Source of the DNA: Pavlovales sp. CCMP2436 | Taxonomy: Eukaryota; Haptophyta; Pavlovophyceae; Pavlovales | Reading direction: 5' to 3' | DNA: 13,489 nt | NCBI GenBank assembly: GCA_026770615.1 | Contig: MU631490.1 | Location: 57,836 to 71,324 of the forward strand | Shown: one piece after another, positions 7,769 to 13,489 of the stretch | Layout: each line of letters begins with the position of its first letter | Numbering within the stretch: position 1 is the stretch's first letter | Notes under the pieces: generated by a model | What the model was told of the DNA's origin: nothing | Databases searched by the model: none | What the model saw: the letters and a program-made list of their open reading frames with translations, nothing else | Program-made: the position numbers and the translations under genes

Positions 7769-8388
7769 TGCCTGTGAGATAATAATGTGGCGGCGCCAAG
7801 TAGAAAACGCCTTTTTGGAGCAGTGATCGTGATTCGAGTTAGCTGCACCACCGGGTCCACGCCGATGAGAGGATCACAACGCACTATTTCTGCAATGCAA
7901 TGCGGCCTGGTTTTAAAAGTTTTTTAAGCATCGCATTCGTTATTGCCTGTGAAACGGCAGTCAGCGGTGCCGCTTTGCCTTACATAGGCGAAATATTGTT
8001 TCTTTTTGAAAATTTATTTAAAATTATATTGGCTGGCCTCACAGTGTGAATATGGCAAATGGCGCTGAAGCCACTTTTCAAATCGAGAAAAAATAAAGAT
8101 GGCTGGTTTATAATAAGGTTTAATCAGGAGGAAAATTGTGAGTTAATGAAGTTTTATATAGTGAAGTGTTTGCGCGAGGTGCCTGGACCTGGATGTCAGC
8201 ATCTGTATGATGCCAATGACATCGACGTCCCGCCTTGAGGTCTTCCGCACGCAGCTGCAGCTGCATTATATTTTAACGGAGCAGCGAGATGGGGAAGGAG
8301 GCACCACTATCAACTCACGTCGACGGTCCGATCCGCCGTCAACGGATCCCTCGCTTACCGATCTAGTGCTGGAGCGCCGCGCGGAGCA
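7769..8388. other. Non-coding, AT-richer stretch
   Basis: Apart from the second 40-bp repeat copy, nothing supportable is seen. The stretch from 7985 to 8165 is AT-rich, with T and A runs. It separates the plastid gene from the retrotransposon side. Confidence 0.5.
7943..7982 (+). repeat. 40-bp direct repeat, copy 2
   Basis: Second copy of the 40-bp repeat, 214 bases from the first. The bases after each copy also share weak similarity (ATGCCTGTGAGATAATAAT versus ACATAGGCGAAATATT). The pair may come from a local duplication or be a recurring upstream element. Confidence 0.85.
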
Positions 8389-8688
8389 ATCCGCGATGTC
8401 GCAAGGCAGGTCAACACAGAGCACCACTTGCACGCGCAGCAGAAGAAGCCGCACGTGCATTCCGGCCACAAGGTGACGTCGAGGACCACGGGCACCTTCA
8501 AGAAGGACAAGGCGAGCGCAGTTGCGCCACTGCCAAAGCCATCGACGCCGACCGCCACGGATCCCGGGTCCGGTGCTAACAGCGCTCGATCCGACGAATC
8601 CCGGACTCGTCCGATGAAAGCCGATGTACGGCACGCTACTACAGTTTGTCGTCCAGCCGCTCGCCGGACTTGCAGGGATCGCATTTAG
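8389..8688 (+). other. Unrecognised reading frame with protein-like composition
   Basis: The plus-strand frame through IRDVARQVNTEHHLHAQQ, then KKPHVHSGHKVTSRTTGTFK, to TAG 8686-8688 has a natural-looking composition (His/Lys/Thr-rich, then Pro/Ser-rich). It has no ATG near its beginning and no identified homologue. It could be an exon, a gene fragment or chance. The overlapping minus frame looks like a shadow. It lies on the 3' side of the copia element, so it may be host DNA or part of the LTR region. Confidence 0.2.
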
Positions 8689-8773
8689 GTGCATCAAACG
8701 GGGGTCGCATCCCTCCCATATCACTCACTGACACGCGGCGCATCGTGGGCCGCGTCTCCATTGTTGAGGTACT

Positions 8774-8789
8774 CCTGCGGTGGCGCAGG
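8774..8789. other. Short perfect hairpin
   Basis: CCTGCG-GTGG-CGCAGG is a 6-bp stem with a 4-base loop. It extends to nine pairs (8771-8792) if one G-U pair is allowed. Function unknown; it may lie within the 3' LTR. Confidence 0.35.
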
Positions 8790-8819
8790 GGTCCGGAGTG
8801 AAGCGCCGTCGTTGGGAGC

Positions 8820-8993
8820 TAGAGTGATCCAAGAATAGATTGATTTAGAATGAAACGACTCAAGTTTAATCATAGGAGCTTATCTTCCTGGTGAAGACAA
8901 GATTCTTGCTATCTTAGCTGGACTGCGAATGTCCCGAGTCCGGGAGGATCGAGTCAGGTAAATCTGACCAGTGTCAGATTACCTTGACACACA
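8820..8993 (-). repeat. Putative beginning of the copia 3' LTR (far end not defined)
   Basis: The sense strand begins TGTGTGTCAAGG immediately after a purine-rich tract (8994-9000), as expected for the U3 edge. The inner LTR boundary is placed by this context only; the outer boundary given here is arbitrary, because the matching 5' LTR is outside the window. An imperfect 15-bp hairpin (arms 8954-8968 and 8973-8987, loop CAGT) sits right at the edge. Confidence 0.35.
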
Positions 8994-9069
8994 CCCTCGA
9001 TTTGATGAGTAGGGTGGATGATGCGGTTGAGAATGTACATGTTGCCAAAACGCCTGAGTGGTGAAGTTG

Positions 9070-9636
9070 CTACTTGAACTTGGTCGTTGGCTTGATCACG
9101 TCCGTGATCAGTTTCGCGAAGAGCTTGAACTGGGCGCCTCCGAGCGGCTTGGTGAAGCCGTCAGCGATGTTGTCGTTGGTGCCCACCTTCTGGATTGAGA
9201 TGACCTTGTGCTCGACACAGTCGCGAATGAAGTGATGCCGGATGTCAATGCGCTTGGTGCGCGAGTTAAACTTGGAGTTGTGCGCGAGGTCGATCGCGCC
9301 CTTGTTGTCCTCAAAGAGCGGGTGCGGGGCGTCGACCTTGATGATGCCCAGGTCGTTGATGATGTCGCAGAAGTACATGGCCTCCTTGCCGGCGTCGGCG
9401 AGGGCGAGGTACTTGGCTTCTGTCGACGAGAGCGAAGTGATGGACTGCCGAGAGGAGCGCCAGCTGACAGGCGCGCCTGCAAAGAAGAAGACATACCCAG
9501 CTGTCGAGCAGCGGCGCTCGAGGTCGGCTGCCCAGTCGGAGTCGACGTAGGCCACTAGATGCGGCAGCGTCTCCTCCTTGCACGCCTTGGAGCTGCGGTA
9601 GAGGAGACCTTGGTTTGTCGAGCCAGCGAGATAGAG
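9070..9636 (-). pseudogene. Copia RNase H domain (unbroken segment)
   Basis: This C-terminal part of the copia polyprotein degrades the RNA strand of RNA-DNA hybrids during reverse transcription. The segment is open from just after TAG 9637-9639 to the terminal TAG 9070-9072. Signature blocks appear in order: AYVDSDWAAD (first Asp), SLSSTEAKYLALAD (Glu), LFEDNKGAIDLAHN (Asp), RTKRIDIRHHFIRD and NIADGFTKPLGG. Together these carry the acidic residues expected for the active site. Of all pol domains this is the best preserved, but it has no independent start and depends on the upstream frame, which is broken. Confidence 0.85.
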
Positions 9637-10740
9637 CTAGACGCGCTTGGCGGCGTCGAGCGCAGAGCTGGTCGGAGATGCCATCGAGCGCACGAGGGAG
9701 CTTGATGCGAAAGCGACGTCCGGCCGACAGGTGTTGGAGATGAAGAGCAGCGCCCCGACCATGGAGCGGAAGTTGAAGCTGCCCTCGCGATCGAATAGCT
9801 TGGGCTCGTCCGAGCCGTCGTGCTTGTCGAGATCGATCATCATGGGGGACTTCTTCGTGGCGATGCTCAAGAGGTCGAAGCGCTCGAGGCAGGTCGCGAT
9901 GTAGAGAGGCATCGACATAATGATGCCCTTCTCGTCCTGCTCGACGTTGACGCCGAGGAAGGTCTTGATGGGGCCGAGGAAGCGGATGTCGTAGAACTCC
10001 TTGAGCTCGTCGACGATCTCTGCGCAGGCCGTTGGGCTAGGAAAGCTCGAGAGCAGAAGGAAGTCGTCCACGAACAAGCCCGCAAGGTCGATGGAGCCTT
10101 CCTCACGGATGCGGCAGTAGACAGACCAGGAGGCGTCGATGCGGTGGAACTTGATGCGTTCCATGATGTCGAGATTGGTCTTCCACTAGAGTCGGCCACT
10201 CTGCTTGAGACCGTTGATGGCGCGGCGGCAGCGCAGCGCGACTTTGAAGCCAGGTGGCGCGATGACCTTGGCCTGGTAGAGCGGGGAGTCCGAGGTAGAG
10301 TTGTTCCGAGTCGGGGACCTCAGCGTTGAGGTATGCTGATGACACATCTGCGCTGCAGACTTGCCAGCGAGAGTCGCCAGGCTTGCGCATGAAGGTGGCG
10401 TGAACGAGGAGTAAACGCAACGAGTCGTAGCGCAGCGTCGCGGAGTAGGTCTCGTCTTAGTGGAGACCTGGGATTTGCCGGAATCCTTGTGCGACAATGC
10501 GCGCATTATACTTGTCAAGCGTCCCGTCGGCTTGAGGCTTGACCTTGAAGGCGAACTTGGGGGATGATCGGCGTTCGCTCGCAGATGGAGACCTCGTCCC
10601 ATGCGTAGAGAACACGGTGGGACTTGAGCTCAGCGATGATGGCAGTGGCCCAAACATTCTTGTAGTTGCCGGCCATGGCGTCCTTGAAGTTCTCAGGCGT
10701 CGGCACGTCGGCAGCGAGTAGGACCACGTTGGCCGTGTAG
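9637..10740 (-). pseudogene. Copia reverse transcriptase, frameshifted
   Basis: RNA-dependent DNA polymerase of the element. In sense order: ENFKDAMAGNYKNVWATAI (10690-10630), FAFKVKPQADGTLDKYNARI and VAQGFRQIPGLH, then SADVSSAYLNAEV with the first catalytic Asp (about 10350-10325). Next come AINGLKQSGRL, LFVDDFLLLSS with the FVDD catalytic pair (10063-10074; YVDD in most copia), FLGPIKTFLGVNV, and VGALLFISNTCRPDVAFA. The frame changes near 10560 and 10300. Stops are TAA 10457-10459 (where Tyr is expected), TAG 10186-10188 (where Trp is expected) and TAG 9637-9639 (where Leu is usual). All catalytic Asp codons remain, so decay is by nonsense and frameshift rather than active-site loss. Confidence 0.85.
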
Positions 10741-11217
10741 TTATGTCGTATGGCGAGAGCTTGTCACCCGGAGAGGTGAGCTGGTTGCGCGTCCACGCAG
10801 CGGACTTGATAGTCCACCCCCACTAGCGAGGCGACATGCCGGACGCGTTGAGCATTGCGCGCACGTCGGGGATAGGGTGCCAAAGGTGCGCTCTGCGACG
10901 CCGTTGGTCTAGGGGTTGTACGGGACCGACACCTCGTTGATGAGCATGTCGTACTTGGGCAAGACGGCCGTCCAGGCCGAGGAAGTGAGCTCCGACGCGC
11001 CGTCGAGGTGCAGCCTTGCGCCTGCGTGTCAGTGCTGAAGGGAGTTGGCTCCCATCTCGTCGAGGTAGAGCTGCAGCTTTGCAGGCGCCTCGGACTTGAC
11101 GTGCATCATGTAGATGCTAGTGTATGCCGTGAAGTCGTCCTTGAAGGCGATGGCGAAGCGCACGACGTAAGGAGGGAGGCCGTTGATCGGCCCGAGCACG
11201 TCGCTGTGGATGATCTA
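10741..11217 (-). pseudogene. Copia integrase catalytic core, broken
   Basis: The integrase inserts element DNA into the host genome. The first Asp is in IIHSDVLGPI, followed by AFKDDFTAYTSIYMMHVKSE. The second Asp lies in LHLDGASELTSS, in place of the usual SDNGGE block. The Glu is in TNGVAERTFGTL, 37 positions after the second Asp, which fits a DDE core. Later comes MLNASGM with WGWTIKSAAWTRNQL. Stops: TAG 11215-11217, TGA 11029-11031, TAG 10909-10911 (exactly where Gln is usual before T/Q-NG) and TAG 10823-10825. The frame changes near 10875 and again near 10745. Confidence 0.8.
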
Positions 11218-12153
11218 GATCGGTCGAGTCGAAGGAGTGCGCGTGTCGTTGAAGGGCAGGGCCTTCATTCGCGCGACGTTGGACTCAGAGAAGATCTCGG
11301 GCTTGGCCTCGGCGCCGGCGATGTCAGGGTGCTGAGCGATCGTGCGGCGGACGGCGTGGCGGCCTGCGTGGTTGAAGCGGGCCCGCCAGAGGTCGGACGT
11401 CTCCTGCGAGAGGTTAGCAGAGAGAGCGTTGTGGATGGTCGGCGTGTAGTCGAGCGGCACGTTGACCGAGCACTTGATGAGGTGATCGATGCCGAACTTG
11501 ATCTGTGTGCGCCGAGTCGCCGTGATGGACTTCAGGGAGCCACCGTTGACGTCGAAGATGATGAAGCAGCCTTGAGCTACCAGCGAGCGGACTGAGATGA
11601 GTGGTGTCTCCAGGCCGTCCACGGAGAGCGTGTTGATGAAGTCAACTCGTAGGTATCCGCCGATGTCGTCTGTGAACGTGGCGGAGATGAGGCCGCTGTG
11701 CACAGCTTGCATAGCTGCGCGGTTGGCCACTGAGATGCTGGCCTTGGTCGGCTGTGGGTCTGTGATAAGTCCCCAGTTCTCGTCGACAAGCATGCTGATG
11801 GAGGAGCCCGAGTCGAGTGTGGTGTCGAAGACACACTTGTCGTGCGTCTTGATGGGCGCCGAGGAGTGCTTGTCCTCATTGTCCTCGGTCACGCTGTAGG
11901 CCGTGAGAAGGTGCTGAGCAGGTTTGCAGGTGAAGATCGGCAAGCGCCCTTGGCCGGTCAGCCATGGAGGTCTGAGCGACACAGTGGGCAGGTTGCCCTT
12001 GGGTTGCTGCGGCGGATGCAGCGTCGTCATGGGAATCGGCTGAAGAGGCGGCGTCAGGGAAGATTCTTTTGGCGGAGGAGGCACCGACGTGGAGATCGGC
12101 TGAAGAGGTGGCGTCTGGGCTGATTCTTTTGGTGGTGGAGGCGCCGACGTGGA
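11218..12153 (-). pseudogene. Copia protease and gag-pre-integrase segment
   Basis: One open frame, in the same frame as the upstream Gag-like exon once the 42-nt intron candidate is removed. It begins with a Pro-rich linker (PPPPKES repeats). The retroviral-type aspartic protease active site LDSGSS is at 11800-11817; the flap and core blocks are ASISVANRAAMQAV and LETPLISVRSLVAQG. The protease would cut the polyprotein. The gag-pre-integrase motif LWRARFNHAGRH (11361-11395) corresponds to the usual LWHxRLGH. The expected CxxC of the integrase zinc finger is absent: the aligned stretch reads FSESNVARMKALPF. The segment ends at TAG 11215-11217. The absence of an ATG at its head fits translation as part of a Gag-Pol fusion. 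Confidence 0.8.
12034..12153. repeat. Two 60-bp tandem units in the Gag-Pol linker
   Basis: Units 12034-12093 and 12094-12153 are about 85-90% identical. On the minus strand each begins TCCACGTCGG and encodes a 20-residue Pro-rich linker containing PPPPKES and TPPLQPI. The outer edge of the second unit coincides exactly with the predicted intron boundary. Confidence 0.85.
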
Positions 12154-12195
12154 CTATTGGGATAGGGAAGTTTACAGTTTAGTGTTAGAACTTAC
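12154..12195 (-). other. Candidate 42-nt spliceosomal intron, phase 0
   Basis: Sense sequence AAG|GTAAGTTCTAAC ... CCCTATCCCAATAG|TCC. It has a consensus donor (AAG|GTAAGT), a branch-like CTAAC close to the donor, a pyrimidine stretch and an ATAG acceptor. The GC content is 15 of 42, far below the flanks. It carries in-frame TAA (12172-12174) and TAG (12154-12156). Removing it joins the Cys-rich exon to the protease exon in one frame (QIIK|STSAPPPP). Alternatively it is simply a linker with two stops. Confidence 0.6.
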
Positions 12196-13016
12196 CTTTA
12201 TAATCTGTAGTAGCAGAGAGTCGATCGATTGCGGCTGCATCGGCGGCTGCGAGCTGGCGAGCGCGAAGTGCTGCGGCGATGTGATCGGCGATGGCGGAGG
12301 AGATGTTGTTGGTGCAGGCAGCGGCGTCGTCAGATTGTTCTGCGATGGCGGCGATGTCGTAGTGTTGTGTGGAGGCGGAGGCGGTTGCGGCAGCTTGAGC
12401 ATTGAGGAGTACGTGTCCTCCTCAGGCGGCGGCTTGTGAGTCGGCGGTGGCGCCGATGTGGCTGGGTGCGGCTGCGGCTTGCTATGCAGCGCCGGCAGCG
12501 GTGTAGGCCAGGGTCCAGTGTAGTAGGCCCTTGGCGTGTGGCACGGCTTGCAGAAGTAGCCGAGGGTGCAGTTGCGGCAGTGCAGGCGGTCGTTGCCGAC
12601 CAGCACACACTCCCAGCACTCGTGAGCTACTGAGCTGCAGTCCTTGCAGACGGAGTTGTCCTTGTCACCGTGCCAAAGATCGGGCGGCTCTCCGTCTTGG
12701 ATGGAGATGAGCTTGGCGGTGGTGAAGCGCGCGGTGCGCTTGCAGTTGGACATGTCCTTGGCCTGGTCACGGCAGTCCACGAAGGTGCACGTGTACTTGT
12801 ACAGGCCGGTCGAGCGCTGGTAGACGCCGATGGATGCGCGAGCGATGCAGCTCGGCGCGCAGCACTTGGTCGGGTAGATCTCGGAGTCGTTCATGATTTG
12901 CCCAGACGGGATGCCTGAGACGCGCAGGCGATTGGTGATGTCATCGTCAAGCGGGTCGTTGTTGAAGATGTACGAGGTCGGCTCGCCAATGGCGTCGCGC
13001 TGTGTGACGGCGTACG

Positions 13017-13044
13017 TCTCGGAGTCGAGCTCTCGGAGTCGAGC
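13017..13044. repeat. 14-bp tandem duplication causing a frameshift
   Basis: TCTCGGAGTCGAGC occurs twice in a row (13017-13030 and 13031-13044), an exact copy. Fourteen is not a multiple of three. The frame used upstream (13463 series) and the frame used downstream (12894 series) differ by exactly this amount. Confidence 0.9.
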
Positions 13045-13239
13045 ATGGCGGTCGGGTTGGTCATTGACGCACTGCCCGAGTAGAGGTTCTTCTGGGTGAC
13101 GAGGTACTGCTTAAAGTGGCAGTTGTTGTCCTCGCTTTATGGCCCGTCTCCTTGCCCGAGGATGCACCGCGTCGCCTGCTTGCTGCAGTCCTTGACAAGG
13201 CACTGTGTGAGCGTGTTGGGCGAAAGCGGCATCGAGTGC

Positions 13240-13489
13240 GTGAGCATGTTGGCCAGGAGCGGCGTGTGCGCAATGGCCTCGGGCGGCGACAGGTGCGCGT
13301 TGGCCTCGAGCGGCATGTGCGCGATGGTCTCGGGCGACGACATGTGCGCAGTGGCCTTGAGCGGCAAGTGCTCGTTGATCTCGAGCGACAGGTGCTCGTT
13401 AATCTCGGGCGGCATGCGGTCGTAGATCTTGAGCGTCAGGTGCTCGTTGATCTCGGGCGGCATGCGGTCGTAGATCTCGAGCGTCAGGT
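13240..13489. repeat. 24/27/48-bp coding repeats in the Gag-like region
   Basis: Two 48-bp units (13393-13440 and 13441-13488, two mismatches) encode 16-residue repeats on the minus strand. Shorter 24-27 bp relatives to their left encode eight- or nine-residue units ending in Ala/Glu-His (LEINEH, LEANAH, PEAIAH). The array runs off the right edge. Confidence 0.8.

Larger units (their letters stand above)
8993..13489 (-). mobile_element. Ty1/copia LTR retrotransposon, degenerate, partial at right edge
   Basis: The minus strand carries the copia order: Gag-like, protease, integrase, reverse transcriptase, RNase H. Integrase before reverse transcriptase is the diagnostic copia (Pseudoviridae) order. 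After the RNase H stop (9070-9072) comes about 76 bases, then the purine tract TCGAGGG followed by TGTGTGTCAAGG, which I read as polypurine tract plus start of the 3' LTR at 8993. The 5' LTR and Gag start lie beyond base 13489. Pol has one TGA, one TAA and several TAG codons plus four frame changes, so this copy should not encode a working polyprotein. Confidence 0.85.
12196..13489 (-). pseudogene. Cys-rich Gag-like N-terminal protein of the copia element (partial)
   Basis: This occupies the Gag position, open to the right edge. In sense order: an 8-16 residue repeat region (LTLKIYDRMPPEINEH, LSLEINEH and variants, 13489-13240), then Cys modules. The modules are QCLVKDCSKQATRC...NNCHFKQYL, then KCCAPSCIARASIGVY with YTCTFVDCRDQ, then VCKDCSSVAHECWEC and HCRNCTLGYFCKPCHTPR. 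A long Pro-rich tail leads to the intron. The spacing of Cys pairs suggests zinc binding, but I see no classical CCHC knuckle (CxxCxxxxHxxxxC) as found in copia Gag. Breaks: TAA 13137-13139 and a 14-bp tandem duplication (13017-13044). Nucleic-acid packaging is inferred from position only. Confidence 0.6.

Noticed and set aside
9820..10329. 169-codon plus-strand ORF
   Set aside because: Antisense shadow of the reverse transcriptase.
11008..11595. 195-codon plus-strand ORF over the integrase/protease region
   Set aside because: It is the antisense shadow of well-recognised copia domains.
1..13139. Possible stop-codon reassignment (TAG/TAA read as Gln)
   Set aside because: TAG dominates the in-frame stops, and several sit where Gln is natural (Gln arrays; before TNGVAER in integrase). 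But others replace conserved Tyr (10457), Trp (10186), Leu (9637) and probably Tyr/Phe (10823). One TGA also occurs, and frameshifts prove decay. A GC-rich codon set mutates mostly to TAG, which explains the bias.

Overview
This window looks like nuclear DNA of a GC-rich eukaryote, most likely an alga with a complex (secondary) plastid. The plastid inference rests on one intact gene at 7024-7677 (minus). Its product starts with a signal peptide followed by a Phe-headed transit peptide (GA|FSAPR), the style used by stramenopiles, haptophytes and cryptophytes. A 42-nt GT-AG intron candidate, LTR-retrotransposon remains and several cut-and-paste transposon remnants also fit a eukaryotic genome. 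I cannot name the species.

Layout. 1-4133 (minus): a broken, low-complexity Pro/Ala/Gln-rich protein gene with long in-frame minisatellites; it has several frameshifts and nonsense codons. 4134-5303: a TA-flanked DNA transposon with about 20-bp terminal inverted repeats. It keeps only the DNA-binding N-terminus of a CENP-B/Tc5/pogo-type transposase. 5304-6900: AT-richer non-coding DNA with a 47-56 bp tandem repeat, an inverted-repeat element (5715-6096) and a second small element (6304-6588). The second has 15-bp perfect terminal repeats, an 8-bp target duplication with one mismatch, and a GCGGTC satellite core. 7024-7677: the plastid-targeted gene, tentatively HHL1-like. 7700-8950: mostly non-coding, with a 40-bp direct repeat and a weak reading frame of unknown nature.

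8993-13489 (minus): the 3' side of a Ty1/copia retrotransposon, running off the right edge. In sense order it holds a repeat-bearing, Cys-rich Gag-like protein, a 42-nt intron candidate, a DSGS aspartic protease, a gag-pre-integrase motif, integrase, reverse transcriptase (FVDD) and RNase H. Internal stops and frameshifts make this copy non-autonomous, although the RNase H segment is unbroken.

Apart from the plastid gene, the window is a graveyard of at least four mobile elements plus one decayed repeat-protein gene. The most unusual points are the in-frame mini-intron at the Gag/Pol junction, the atypical Cys-module Gag, and the small inverted-repeat elements whose ends and target duplications can be read directly.
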